From positions 62,001 to 126,000 of the forward strand of contig NZ_JAAILA010000010.1 of assembly GCF_010974825.1 (NCBI RefSeq): a stretch of DNA of 64,000 nucleotides, in the 5' to 3' direction. The stretch is from Aeromonas rivipollensis. GTDB taxonomy: Bacteria; Pseudomonadota; Gammaproteobacteria; Enterobacterales; Aeromonadaceae. A model generated the notes under the pieces. That model worked only from the letters and a program-made list of their open reading frames with translations. It was not told the DNA's origin and did no database searches. Position numbers and translations under genes: made by a program. Positions 36,293-44,820 of the stretch are shown here, in pieces; position 1 is the first letter of the stretch, and the number at the start of each line of letters is the position of its first letter.

Positions 36293-36945
36293 GCTTCTAC
36301 CAGACCCTGCAACACGCCACCGCCTCCGAGCGCGAGCACCTGTTCAATGCCCCCATCATCGAGGCCTGCCGCCGCGGCGACATCAGCCGGGAGACCTACC
36401 TCGCCTTCCTGGCAGAGGCTTACTACCACGTGCGCCACACTGTGCCGCTCCTGATGGCCACCGGCGGCAAGCTGGGACAGGAGTATGAGTGGGTGCGCGG
36501 CGCCATCCGGGAGTACATAGACGAAGAGTACGGTCATCAGGAGTGGATCCTGAACGACATCCGCGCCTGCGGCGGTGACGCCGAGGCGGTGCGCCACGGC
36601 AAGCCGGGTCTGCCCATAGAGCTGATGGTGGCCTTCCTCTACGACCAGATCCAGCGCGGCAACCCCATGGGCTTCTTCGGCATGGTGCAGGTGCTGGAAG
36701 GCACCAGCGTCGCCATCGCCCTGACGGTGGCGGACCAGCTCAAGAGCGGTCTGGGCCTGCCGCCCCAGGCGATGAGCTACCTGAGCTCCCACGGCGCCCT
36801 GGATCAGGAGCACCTCAAGTTCTTCGAGTCCCTGATGAACCGGGTGGAAGACCCGGCGGATCAGGCCGCCATCATTCATTCGGCCAAGGTGGTCTACCGC
36901 CTCTATGGCGACATGCTCCATCAGCTCACGGGATCCTGCCAATGA
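36289..36945 (+). CDS. Heme-oxygenase-like putative diiron oxidase (TenA/PqqC fold)
   Basis: This 218-residue all-helical protein belongs to the iron-containing redox enzyme group (HDO) within the TenA/PqqC fold. Candidate metal ligands are spaced as in UndA-type enzymes: Glu43, Glu80 and His83 (in DEEYGHQ), Glu137 (in VLEGTS) and Asp172/His175 (in LDQEHLKFF), with His47 and His50 nearby. UndA-type members decarboxylate fatty acids and other members oxidise amines, so with the neighbouring acyl ligase a fatty-acyl substrate is plausible. A TenA thiaminase lacks this Glu/His set. Start and stop both overlap the neighbouring genes. Confidence 0.8.
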   Translation: MSFYQTLQHATASEREHLFNAPIIEACRRGDISRETYLAFLAEAYYHVRHTVPLLMATGGKLGQEYEWVRGAIREYIDEEYGHQEWILNDIRACGGDAEAVRHGKPGLPIELMVAFLYDQIQRGNPMGFFGMVQVLEGTSVAIALTVADQLKSGLGLPPQAMSYLSSHGALDQEHLKFFESLMNRVEDPADQAAIIHSAKVVYRLYGDMLHQLTGSCQ

Positions 36946-37790
36946 AGCTTGAAGGTAAACGCATACTGCTCACCGGCGCCAGCGGCGGCATAGGGGAAGC
37001 CCTGGCCATGGAGCTGGCGGCCCAGGGGGCGCACCTGCTGCTGCACGGACGCCGGGCCAGCACCCTGGAGCGCCTGCGCAAAGAGCTGCCTCATTCAGAG
37101 CGCCATCAGACGGTGACCGCCGATCTGGGCTCGCCCCTGGAGCGGGCCAGGCTGTTGCAGCACCCGGCGCTGGAGCAGGGGCTGGATGTGCTCATCAACA
37201 GCGCGGGCTGCAACCAGTTTGCCTGGCTGGAAGACCAGAGCGGCGAGCAGGTGACGCGCCAGCTGCTGCTCAACATAGAGGCGCCCATCCAGCTCACCCG
37301 CGCCCTGCTGCCCCGGCTGCGCAAGCCCGCCGTCATCATGAACATAGGCTCCAGCCTAGGGGCCATCGGCTATGCCGGTTACAGCGTCTATTGCGCCAGC
37401 AAGTTCGCCCTGCGGGGCTTTAGCGAGTCTCTGGGGCGAGAGCTGGAGGGCACCGGCATCAAGGTGCTGCACTTTGCCCCCCGCGCCACCCGCACTCACC
37501 TCAACTCCCAGGCGGCCTACGCCATGAACGCCGAGCTCGGCACCCGGACCGACAGCCCCCAGGACGTGGCCGAGGAGGCCGTCATCGCCCTGTGCAACGA
37601 GACGCGCCGCAGCTGGCTCGGCTGGCCGGAGAAGCTGTTCGTGCGGCTCAATGCCCTGCTGCCCGCCCTGGTCGACAAGGCGCTGGCCAGACAACTGCCC
37701 ATCATAGAACGCCATGCCCGCCACCCTGTCCCCCTGGCCACAGATCACGGGGACAACCCCGCCTGTGCCACACACGAGAAGGAACATTGA
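36942..37790 (+). CDS. Short-chain dehydrogenase/reductase (SDR)
   Basis: This 282-residue NAD(P)-dependent SDR has the classical TGASGGIGEAL cofactor loop, NSAG, catalytic Ser in IMNIGSSLG and YSVYCASK (YxxxK). The arginines in LHGRRAS suggest NADPH preference. The C-terminal part (WLGWPEKLFVRLNALLP) is amphipathic and may touch membrane, as in reductases acting on acyl chains. It overlaps the preceding gene by 4 bp. Confidence 0.9.
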   Translation: MKLEGKRILLTGASGGIGEALAMELAAQGAHLLLHGRRASTLERLRKELPHSERHQTVTADLGSPLERARLLQHPALEQGLDVLINSAGCNQFAWLEDQSGEQVTRQLLLNIEAPIQLTRALLPRLRKPAVIMNIGSSLGAIGYAGYSVYCASKFALRGFSESLGRELEGTGIKVLHFAPRATRTHLNSQAAYAMNAELGTRTDSPQDVAEEAVIALCNETRRSWLGWPEKLFVRLNALLPALVDKALARQLPIIERHARHPVPLATDHGDNPACATHEKEH

Positions 37791-37791
37791 G

Positions 37792-38439
37792 ATGAAACAC
37801 GCCACTTTCCGCCCCCGATTTGGTCACAGTCTCCTGCTGCTCGCCCTAGGAGGCACGTTGACAAGCAGCCTGGTTCAGGCCGCCGATGCCCTGCCCACCA
37901 TTCAGCAGCAGTGGGCCCACTGTCAGTATCAAGAGACCGGCAAGGCCAAGGAGAGCTGTCTGGAGACTCTGAGCGCCCAGGCGGAGCAGGCCAGTGCCAA
38001 GGAGGCCTTTCGCACCGATCTGCTGATCTGGTCCGCCATCGTCAAGAGCACCTGGGCCGGCGCCAAGGGCGGACTCGGGGCCCTCAGCCTGGTGAAGGAG
38101 GCCAAGGCCAAGCTGGAGATCGCCATCAAGCAGGATCCCAAGGCGCTGGAGGGCTCCGCCTATACCAGCCTGGGCTCCCTCTACTACCAGGTGCCGGGCT
38201 GGCCGGTCGGCTTCGGGGATGACGACAAGGCCGAGCAGTTGCTCAAGCAGGCGCTCGCCATCAACCCCACCGGCATAGATCCCAACTTCTTCTACGGCGA
38301 CTTCCTGCTGGATCAGGGGGACAAGGCCCAGGCGAAGATCTATCTGGACAAGGCCCTGGCCGCCCCGGCCAGACCGGGCCGCGAGACGGCTGACGAAGGA
38401 CGCAGGACGGAAATCCGCGAACGTCTCGCCAAGCTATAA
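37792..38439 (+). CDS. Exported TPR-like protein of the operon
   Basis: This 215-residue protein has a signal peptide (HSLLLLALGGTLTSSLVQAA) and helical repeats resembling TPRs (A-rich pairs such as AKAKLEIAIKQDPKALEGSAYTSLG and QLLKQALAINPTG). The paired Cys residues (WAHCQYQ and KESCLETL) may form a disulfide in the periplasm. It follows the SDR after one base, so it belongs to the operon. No enzymatic motif was seen; a scaffold or chaperone role is a guess. Confidence 0.75.
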   Translation: MKHATFRPRFGHSLLLLALGGTLTSSLVQAADALPTIQQQWAHCQYQETGKAKESCLETLSAQAEQASAKEAFRTDLLIWSAIVKSTWAGAKGGLGALSLVKEAKAKLEIAIKQDPKALEGSAYTSLGSLYYQVPGWPVGFGDDDKAEQLLKQALAINPTGIDPNFFYGDFLLDQGDKAQAKIYLDKALAAPARPGRETADEGRRTEIRERLAKL

Positions 38440-38469
38440 ACACAAGCAGATCAGTGCGCTATTTAAACT

Positions 38470-38499
38470 CTGCCCACCAACTTGCATACTGGTGGGCAG
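38470..38499 (+). other. Intercistronic hairpin before the response-regulator gene
   Basis: A perfect 10-bp stem CTGCCCACCA / TGGTGGGCAG with a 10-base loop has no T run after it. It lies 21 bp upstream of the regulator's ATG. It may protect or process the mRNA between the metabolic genes and the two-component genes, or mark where a separate transcript begins. Confidence 0.7.
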
Positions 38500-38520
38500 C
38501 GTCATTTGAGGGAGAGAACA

Positions 38521-39213
38521 ATGCGAGTCCTGTTGGTAGAAGATGACATCATGCTGGGGGATGGCATGGTGGATGCCCTGCGCAGCAGCGGTTACACAGT
38601 GGACTGGCTGCAGCAGGGGTTGCCCGCCCTGTCGGCGCTCAAGAGCGAGGAGTTCGCCGCCCTCATCCTGGATCTCAATCTGCCGGACATCGACGGCATC
38701 AGCCTGCTGCGCAAGCTGCGCCGGGAGGGGCAGACGCTGCCGGTGCTCATCCTCACCGCCCGGGATGCCCTGGACGATCGGGTGCTGGGGCTGGATGCGG
38801 GCTCCGATGACTACATGGTCAAGCCCTTCGCCCTGCAGGAGCTCAACGCCCGCCTGCGCGCCCTGGTGCGCCGCAGCAAGGGCCAGGCCCAGGCGGTGCT
38901 GGAGTATGGCGACATCCTCATCTACCCCGAATCCCAGCAGGTCACCTATCAGGGAGAGGCGGTCAAGCTGACCCCCCACGAGTACAAGCTGCTGCAGGAG
39001 CTCATCAGCCAGAGCGGCCGGGTGCTGAGCCGCGATCAGCTGCAGCAGAGCCTCTATGGCTGGGACGAGGGGGCAGAGAGCAATGCGGTGGAGGTGCACA
39101 TTCACCACCTGCGCAAGAAGTTCTTCCCCGAGCTCATCCGCAACATCCGCGGCGTCGGCTACATAGTGCCGCAGCCAGATACCCCGGGCAGCAGAGGGAT
39201 GCCCGCCCGATGA
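38521..39213 (+). CDS. OmpR-family response regulator, QseB/PmrA class
   Basis: This 230-residue regulator has a receiver domain with phosphoacceptor Asp51 (ILDLNLPDIDG) and the conserved Thr and Lys (LTARDALDDRV, VKPFAL). The C-terminal winged helix ends with SNAVEVHIHHLRKKF, RNIRGVGYIV. Both QseB and PmrA share these segments. The ATG at 38521 (MRVLLVEDD) is clear. It lies 81 bp after the TPR gene and overlaps the kinase gene by 4 bp. It is a good candidate to bind the PmrA-type box at 34064-34080. Confidence 0.92.
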   Translation: MRVLLVEDDIMLGDGMVDALRSSGYTVDWLQQGLPALSALKSEEFAALILDLNLPDIDGISLLRKLRREGQTLPVLILTARDALDDRVLGLDAGSDDYMVKPFALQELNARLRALVRRSKGQAQAVLEYGDILIYPESQQVTYQGEAVKLTPHEYKLLQELISQSGRVLSRDQLQQSLYGWDEGAESNAVEVHIHHLRKKFFPELIRNIRGVGYIVPQPDTPGSRGMPAR

Positions 39214-40652
39214 GTCGCGTCCGCTCCATTCGCCGCTTCCTGCTGTCCGGCATCCTGGCCCTGGTCAGCCTCAGCCTGGCCGTCAGCGGCCTCATCGGCT
39301 ACCTGGAAGCCAACCACGAGATGGAAGAGCTGTTCGATGCCCGTCTCGCCCAGTCCGCCCGCATCACCAACCAGCTGCTCAGCCGTTATCTGAAGCAGCG
39401 CGGCGAACTGCCCAGCAACGGGGCCGTCTACCAGGAGTGGGAGCAGGCCGTGCCCGACGACCCCCATCAGGAGAAGCGCAGCTTCAGCCAGCTGGGGCGG
39501 GACAACGAGTTCACCCCCTACGGCCACGAGTTCGAGCACAACCTCTACTTCCAGCTGCTCAACGAGCAAGGCACCATACTGCTGCGCTCGCCCAATGCGC
39601 CGGAGCAGCCCCTGACCACCCTGGAGCGCGGCTTCAACAGCGAGACCAAGGATCACCACGAGTGGCGCACCTTCACCCTCTACAACGAGGATGAGCAGAC
39701 CTGGCTCATAGTCGCGGAGCGGGATGACGAGCGAGGAGAGCTGGCCAGCAAGATGGCCACCCTGACCATGCTGCCGCTATTCATCACCCTGCCCTTCCTG
39801 CTCGGCCTGCTGTGGTGGCTGGTCACCCGGGGGCTGGCTCCACTGAATCAACTCACCCAGGCCATCGGCGAGCGCCATCCCGCCAACCTGAGCCCGCTCA
39901 ACCTGGCCATCAAGGCCGAGGAGCTGACGCCCCTGGTGTCGGAGATTAACCGCCTGATGCACACCCTGGCGGACACCATAGAGCGGGAGAAGCAGTTCAC
40001 CAACGAGGCCGCCCACGAACTGCGCACCCCGCTGGCGGTGCTGCGCATCCACAGTGAAAATGCCCTGGCCGCCGAGGATGACGCCAGCCGCGAGCAGGCC
40101 CTGCGCAAGATGCTGCTGGCCCTCGATCGCAGCGACCGGCTGATCCGCCAGCTGCTGACCCAGGCCCGCATCGACAACCAGCAGGCCCCGGCGCTCGGCA
40201 AGCTGGATCTGAGCCTGCTGTTGCAGGGCACCCTGGCTACCCTGGCCCCCATAGCCCTGAGGAAGGATCTGCAGCTCTCCCTGGAGGGAGACGAGCATCT
40301 GCAGGTGATGGGGCAGGCCATGTTGCTGGATCTGATGTTTGGCAACCTCATCGACAACGCGCTGCGCTACACCCAGGTGGGCGGCGAGGTCGCCGTGGTG
40401 ATCACCCAGGAGGGCAACAGGGTCAGGGTGGATGTGCGGGACAACGGCCCCGGCATCCCCACCGCCGCCCTGTCGCGCCTGTGCGAGCGCTTCTTCCGGG
40501 TCAATCCCCAGCAGGGGGACGGGGTGGGCCTTGGCATGGCCATAGTGCAGCGCATAGTGCAGCTGCACGGCGCGGATCTCGACATCCACAACAGGCCAGA
40601 GGGGGGCCTTGAGGTGAGCGTGCTGCTGCCCGCCCCGCCCCGCCCGGCATAG
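39210..40652 (+). CDS. Sensor histidine kinase, QseC/PmrB class
   Basis: This 480-residue membrane kinase has TM1 (about 9-31), a periplasmic sensor domain of about 150 residues with a QseC-like start (MEELFDARLAQSAR), TM2 (about 185-207), a HAMP-like linker, a HisKA domain with His269 (NEAAHELRTPLAVL), and an ATPase domain with the N box (GNLIDNALRYT), G1 (VRDNGPGIP) and G2 (GVGLGMAIVQRI). The signal is unknown. It is the last gene of the run. Confidence 0.92.
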   Translation: MSRVRSIRRFLLSGILALVSLSLAVSGLIGYLEANHEMEELFDARLAQSARITNQLLSRYLKQRGELPSNGAVYQEWEQAVPDDPHQEKRSFSQLGRDNEFTPYGHEFEHNLYFQLLNEQGTILLRSPNAPEQPLTTLERGFNSETKDHHEWRTFTLYNEDEQTWLIVAERDDERGELASKMATLTMLPLFITLPFLLGLLWWLVTRGLAPLNQLTQAIGERHPANLSPLNLAIKAEELTPLVSEINRLMHTLADTIEREKQFTNEAAHELRTPLAVLRIHSENALAAEDDASREQALRKMLLALDRSDRLIRQLLTQARIDNQQAPALGKLDLSLLLQGTLATLAPIALRKDLQLSLEGDEHLQVMGQAMLLDLMFGNLIDNALRYTQVGGEVAVVITQEGNRVRVDVRDNGPGIPTAALSRLCERFFRVNPQQGDGVGLGMAIVQRIVQLHGADLDIHNRPEGGLEVSVLLPAPPRPA

Positions 40653-40671
40653 GCGGTGCAAGCCTCAGGGT

Positions 40672-40702
40672 AAAAAAAGCGCGGGGGCCCAAGCCCCCGC
40701 GC
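40672..40702 (-). terminator. Strong terminator for the zinc-protease-like gene
   Basis: A perfect 10-bp stem GCGCGGGGGC / GCCCCCGCGC with loop CCAA is preceded by seven A. On the minus strand this is a stem followed by seven T. It also lies just after the kinase gene, which it may terminate less strongly. Confidence 0.9.
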
Positions 40703-40729
40703 ACCATTTGTGATCCCAAAGAGGCCTTC

Positions 40730-41230
40730 CTAGCCACAGCTCGGCTGCACAGTGAAGGTGCGGGAAGAGTCCACCGGCCCCAGCTCCGCCAGCAGGCGAC
40801 GACCGAGCAGCACGGGATAGATCATGTCGCTGCGATCCCGCAGGGTGAACCACTCCTTGTAGAGCTTGTCACCGACACAGACAGACATGGTCACAGTGGG
40901 ACGCTCCTCCATGCCACCGGCGCCGCGCACCGTCACGCTGCGCTCCACCGGGCGCTCCAGGGTCTGGCGCACCTCCTTGTCGGTGTTGGCATCGGTCAGC
41001 ACCAGGGTGAAGCGCACCCAGGGCTTGCCGTCACGCTTGAAGTGGTGCAGCTCTCGCGCATCGAGCGAGGACGTGAGGGCGCCTGTATCCAGCTTCATCT
41101 TGACCGCCACCCCACCCGGCATGAGCACGCCCTTCTCTATCCAGCCATAGACGGTGGGGGCGGCCCAGGCGCCCGATGAGAGGCAGAGGCTGACCAGCAA
41201 CAACCAGCCTGCTTTGTGTGATACGGACAA
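40730..41230 (-). CDS. Retropepsin-like ATP-dependent zinc protease family protein
   Basis: The 166-residue product has a signal peptide (KAGWLLLVSLCLSSGAWA) and a retropepsin-like domain of the family named for RimK-linked ATP-dependent zinc proteases. The aspartic-protease-like motif is LDTGALTSSLDA and the C-terminal strand is PVLLGRRLL. Proteolytic activity has not been shown for most members. The TTG at 41230 has GAGGAG six bases upstream; the open frame to 41290 has no better start. Confidence 0.8.
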   Translation of the reverse strand: MSVSHKAGWLLLVSLCLSSGAWAAPTVYGWIEKGVLMPGGVAVKMKLDTGALTSSLDARELHHFKRDGKPWVRFTLVLTDANTDKEVRQTLERPVERSVTVRGAGGMEERPTVTMSVCVGDKLYKEWFTLRDRSDMIYPVLLGRRLLAELGPVDSSRTFTVQPSCG

Positions 41231-41498
41231 TGTGTTCTCCTCGTCGAAGCGGGCCCACGCTGGCCCTCTGCGCCAGAGTGGGCAGCACACAGGCCCCTGT
41301 CAACTGGCAAAAGGGGCGCAGGGGCCCAGACCCCGATCTTCTGGCGTTCACGGCATGGGGGACCCGACAGCAGTTGACCGTGATGCAAGGGGCAAAAAGA
41401 GGGAAGAGAGGGGCCGTGGCGAGGTGCTGGATGAAGCTGGTGGCCAACCTCAGGTTGTGACGCCAAAGGCTAACACAATGATGAGCGAATTATCAGTC

Positions 41499-41564
41499 TT
41501 GTTCTGGCGGGATTTTTGCCTAGACTGTTGTAAACCGGAGGCCTTGAAAACCTGCGGTTTTTTT
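41499..41564 (+). promoter_or_regulatory. guaC promoter and terminator-like 5' hairpin
   Basis: TTGTTC (41499-41504) and TAGACT (41521-41526) with a 16-base spacer form a plausible promoter. Right at the predicted transcript start lies a hairpin AAACCG ... CGGTTT (41532-41537 / 41555-41560) with an inner AGG/CCT pair, followed by a T run to 41564. Such a structure could terminate the transcript early or stabilise its 5' end. Confidence 0.5.
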
Positions 41565-41628
41565 GTGCCTGCCGAAAATTTTGCCCACTGCAACAGTGAC
41601 TTTCACAAGGCTCAATAAGGAATTTGCA

Positions 41629-42672
41629 ATGCGTATCGAAGAAGACTTGAAGCTCGGTTTCAAGGATGTACTGTTTCGTCCCAAGCGCTCTACCCTCAAG
41701 AGCCGCTCCCAAGTCAGCCTGACCCGTCAGTTCACCTTCAAGCACACCCAGACCCAGTGGCAGGGGGTGCCCGTCATCGCCGCCAACATGGACACCGTCG
41801 GCACCTTCGCCATGGCGCGTACCCTGGCGGGCTTCGAGATGATGACGGCGGTACACAAGCACTACAGCCTGGCCCAGTGGCAAACCTTCGTCAGCGAAAC
41901 CGATCCGGCCCTGCTCGGCCATGTGATGGTCTCCACCGGCACCTCCGAAGAGGACTTCATCAAGACCCGCCAGATCCTCGCCATGTCAGAGGCCCTGCGC
42001 TTCATCTGCGTGGACGTGGCCAACGGCTACTCCCAGCACTTCGTCGAGTTCCTGCGCAAGATCCGTGAAGCCTGCCCCAACCACGTCATCCTGGCGGGCA
42101 ACGTGGTCACCGGCGAGATGGTGGAGGAGCTGATCCTCTCCGGCGCCGACATCGTCAAGGTGGGCATAGGTCCGGGCTCGGTCTGCACCACCCGGGTCAA
42201 GACAGGGGTGGGTTATCCCCAGCTCTCCGCCATCATAGAGTGCGCCGATGCGGCCCACGGCCTCGGCGGCCAGATCGTCGGTGACGGCGGCTGCACCTGC
42301 CCGGGCGACGTGGCCAAGGCGTTTGGCGGCGGCGCCGACTTCGTGATGCTGGGAGGCATGCTGGCGGCCCACGAGGAGTGTGGCGGCGAGGTGGTGGATG
42401 TGGATGGCGCCCCCTTCATGAAGTTCTACGGCATGAGCTCCTCGAGCGCCATGGACAAGCACGCCGGCGGCGTCGCCGAGTACCGCGCCTCCGAGGGTAA
42501 AACCGTGCTGCTGCCCTACCGCGGCCCGGTCGAGAATGCCGTGCGCGACATCCTGGGCGGCGTGCGATCCACCTGCACCTACGTCGGCGCCAGCCAGCTC
42601 AAGGAGCTCACCAAGCGCACCACCTTTATCCGGGTGCGCGAGCAGGAGAACAACGTCTACGGCAAGGAGTAG
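41629..42672 (+). CDS. guaC: GMP reductase
   Basis: GuaC converts GMP to IMP with NADPH and release of ammonia, in purine salvage. The 347-residue TIM-barrel protein has the IMPDH/GMPR active-site loop [17 protein letters not shown] with catalytic Cys, and [13 protein letters not shown] and [13 protein letters not shown], which distinguish it from IMP dehydrogenase. It lacks CBS domains. AAGGA precedes the ATG by seven bases. Confidence 0.97.
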   Translation: MRIEEDLKLGFKDVLFRPKRSTLKSRSQVSLTRQFTFKHTQTQWQGVPVIAANMDTVGTFAMARTLAGFEMMTAVHKHYSLAQWQTFVSETDPALLGHVMVSTGTSEEDFIKTRQILAMSEALRFICVDVANGYSQHFVEFLRKIREACPNHVILAGNVVTGEMVEELILSGADIVKVGIGPGSVCTTRVKTGVGYPQLSAIIECADAAHGLGGQIVGDGGCTCPGDVAKAFGGGADFVMLGGMLAAHEECGGEVVDVDGAPFMKFYGMSSSSAMDKHAGGVAEYRASEGKTVLLPYRGPVENAVRDILGGVRSTCTYVGASQLKELTKRTTFIRVREQENNVYGKE

Positions 42673-42689
42673 CGATAACCCCACTCCGG

Positions 42690-42745
42690 CCCTCCCCTTA
42701 ACCAGGGGAGGGTGTGTTGACTCCTCCCCCTTTCGAAGGGGGAGG
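42690..42745. repeat. Pair of C/G-rich palindromic elements
   Basis: The first has arms CCCTCCCCT / AGGGGAGGG (42690-42712). The second is CCTCCCCCTT-TCG-AAGGGGGAGG (42723-42745), a perfect 10-bp stem. They stand between guaC and earP and resemble the elements near 23900 and 56080. Confidence 0.7.
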
Positions 42746-42836
42746 CAGGGAGGGGGTTGGCGGCCCCACAGTTAGAAGCCAATCCACCGGTGTGCTACCC
42801 TGCGCACCGGTTTTTTTGCATCTGGAACCCCGAGCC

Positions 42837-44012
42837 ATGACAAGCCCCCTGCCCCCCTTTGACTGGGACATCTTCTGCACCGTGGTGGACAACTTCGGCG
42901 ACATAGGCGTCACCTGGCGGCTGGCCCGCCAGCTGGAGCGGGAGGGACATGGACAGGTACGGCTCTGGGTGGACGATCTGGCGAGCTTCGCCCGCATCTG
43001 CCCGGGGCTGGATCCCGCGCTGGATGGCCAGTGGGTCGAGGGGATCCACATCCAGCACTGGCAGGGCCCCCTGCCAGCGGATGCCATCCCGGCTAGCGTG
43101 GTCATAGAGGCCTTTGCCTGCGAGCTGCCCGCCCCCTTCATCGAACGCATGGCCGAGCAGAGCCCGCCCCCCTGCTGGATCAACCTGGAGTACCTCAGTG
43201 CCGAAGCCTGGGTCGAGGATTGCCACGGCCTCGCCTCCCCCCAGCGGGTGGGCAGGCTGAGCCTCAACAAATACTTCTTCTTCCCTGGCTTCACCCCCAG
43301 AACCGGTGGCCTGCTGTGCGAACAGGGGCTGGTGGCAGAGCGGGATCGCTGGCAGCAGGACGAGGCTGGCCTTGCCGCCTACTGGGCCAGCCTGGGGCTG
43401 CCGCCCAAGGCGCAAGACGAGCTGCGGATAAGCCTCTTCACCTACGAGAGCGAGGCGCTGAAAAGCCTGGTCGCGAGCTGGAGCCAGGGCGCTACTCCGG
43501 TCACCCTGCTGCTGCCCATGGGGCGCGCCCTCTCCGACGTGCTCTGCGGCGCCGGCCTTGAGAGTGCCATAGGCACGGCCCGGGCGGGGGATCTGCTGCA
43601 GGCGGGCCAGCTCGCCATCAAGCTGCTGCCGATGACGAGCCAGGCGGGCTACGATCGGCTGCTGTGGAGCTGCGATCTCAACCTGGTGCGCGGCGAAGAC
43701 TCCTTCGTGCGAGCCCAATGGGCGGCAAGGCCCTTCCTGTGGCACATCTATCAGCAGGAAGAGGAGGCCCACCTCGTCAAGCTGGCGCACTTCCTCGACC
43801 ACTATCTGGAGGCCTTGCCCGCCGAGGACGGCCAGTGGCTGCGCGAGCTCAACCTGGCCCTCAACAGAGGGGAAGATTGCAGCGAACTCTGGGCCCAATG
43901 GCCGATCCACGGCACACTTTGGCAACAACATGCGCGAAGCTGGTCACAGAAGTTGCTGCGGGAAGGGGATCTCGTCACTCGGCTGGTGAAATTTTTAGAA
44001 AGCCGTATATAA
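42837..44012 (+). CDS. earP: EF-P arginine rhamnosyltransferase EarP
   Basis: EarP transfers rhamnose from dTDP-beta-L-rhamnose to Arg32 of elongation factor P, which relieves ribosome stalling at polyproline. The 391-residue GT-B-like protein has the characteristic N-terminal [21 protein letters not shown] with Asp18 and Asp22, and the late [25 protein letters not shown], which form the sugar-nucleotide site in the family. The neighbouring efp encodes the Arg32 form of EF-P, which confirms the pairing. The ATG at 42837 is chosen by family alignment; the frame upstream runs through the palindromic repeat. Confidence 0.95.
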   Translation: MTSPLPPFDWDIFCTVVDNFGDIGVTWRLARQLEREGHGQVRLWVDDLASFARICPGLDPALDGQWVEGIHIQHWQGPLPADAIPASVVIEAFACELPAPFIERMAEQSPPPCWINLEYLSAEAWVEDCHGLASPQRVGRLSLNKYFFFPGFTPRTGGLLCEQGLVAERDRWQQDEAGLAAYWASLGLPPKAQDELRISLFTYESEALKSLVASWSQGATPVTLLLPMGRALSDVLCGAGLESAIGTARAGDLLQAGQLAIKLLPMTSQAGYDRLLWSCDLNLVRGEDSFVRAQWAARPFLWHIYQQEEEAHLVKLAHFLDHYLEALPAEDGQWLRELNLALNRGEDCSELWAQWPIHGTLWQQHARSWSQKLLREGDLVTRLVKFLESRI

Positions 44013-44013
44013 T
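43986..44013 (+). promoter_or_regulatory. efp promoter inside the 3' end of earP
   Basis: TATAAT at 44008-44013 is a perfect -10 and overlaps the earP stop codon. GTGAAA at 43986-43991 is a moderate -35 at 16 bases. It would let efp be transcribed at a higher level than earP. Confidence 0.6.
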
Positions 44014-44055
44014 CTGGCAGTTTTTATCTGCCCGTATACGAACAGGAATTTTTAC

Positions 44056-44622
44056 ATGAAAACCGCACAGGAAATCCGCGCTGGTAACGTCGTCATGATC
44101 GGTACCGAGCCGATGGTGGTCCAGAAAGCCGAATTCAACAAATCCGGCCGTAACTCCGCCGTGGTCAAGATGAAGCTGAAAGGCCTGCTGAACGGCAGCG
44201 CCACCGAGACCGTATTCAAGGCCGACGACAAGCTGGAAGTCGTTCAGCTGGAGCGTAAAGAGTGCACCTACTCTTACTTCTCCGACCCCCTGTATGTCTT
44301 CATGGACACCGAGTACAACCAGTACGACGTCGAGAAAGACAACCTGGGTGACGCCCTGAACTACATGGTTGACGGCATGGAAGACATCTGCGAAGTGACT
44401 TTCTACAACGAGAAAGCCATCTCCGTCGAACTGCCGACCACCATCGTTCGCGAAGTCGAGTACACCGAGCCGGCCGCCCGTGGCGACACCTCCGGTAAAG
44501 TGACCAAGCCGGCCCGCCTGAAGGGCACCACCTACGAGCTGGCCGTTGCCGCCTTCGTAGAGATCGGCGACAAGATCGAAATCGACACCCGCACCGGCGA
44601 GTTCAAGCGTCGCGTCAACTGA
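44056..44622 (+). CDS. efp: Elongation factor P (arginine-type)
   Basis: This 188-residue translation factor promotes peptide-bond formation at proline stretches. It has the three domains of EF-P, and the tip of domain I reads KSGRNSA with Arg32 in place of the lysine that EpmA/EpmB modify. Rhamnosylation by the adjacent EarP is therefore expected. Its codon use is more biased than that of its neighbours, as for highly expressed genes. Confidence 0.98.
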   Translation: MKTAQEIRAGNVVMIGTEPMVVQKAEFNKSGRNSAVVKMKLKGLLNGSATETVFKADDKLEVVQLERKECTYSYFSDPLYVFMDTEYNQYDVEKDNLGDALNYMVDGMEDICEVTFYNEKAISVELPTTIVREVEYTEPAARGDTSGKVTKPARLKGTTYELAVAAFVEIGDKIEIDTRTGEFKRRVN

Positions 44623-44650
44623 TTTGACGGCTTCACGCCCGTGTTGAAAA

Positions 44651-44674
44651 AAGCGAGCCCCAGGCTCGCTTTTT
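44651..44674 (+). terminator. Terminator of efp
   Basis: The stem AAGCGAGCC / GGCTCGCTT with loop CCA is followed by a T run. It is preceded by A residues and lies 29 bp after the stop codon. Confidence 0.92.
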
Positions 44675-44820
44675 CTTTATGGGGATCCGCCCTGCGATCA
44701 TTCAGCCCCGGTCAGTGACAGCGGGCCGCCCATTGAGGGAGAATTCCCCTGCCCCCTTTCGTCTCGCGCCGATTGGGGCTACACCATGAAGTCAGGTTCC
44801 TCCTCCCTCACAGGCTCCCT

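Noticed and set aside
36289..36945. A TenA thiaminase of thiamine salvage.
   Set aside because: The Glu/His set fits diiron oxidases, and no thiamine genes or riboswitch are near.
42714..42836. An N-terminal extension of EarP.
   Set aside because: The extra 41 codons run through a palindromic repeat and lack family similarity; the ATG at 42837 fits.
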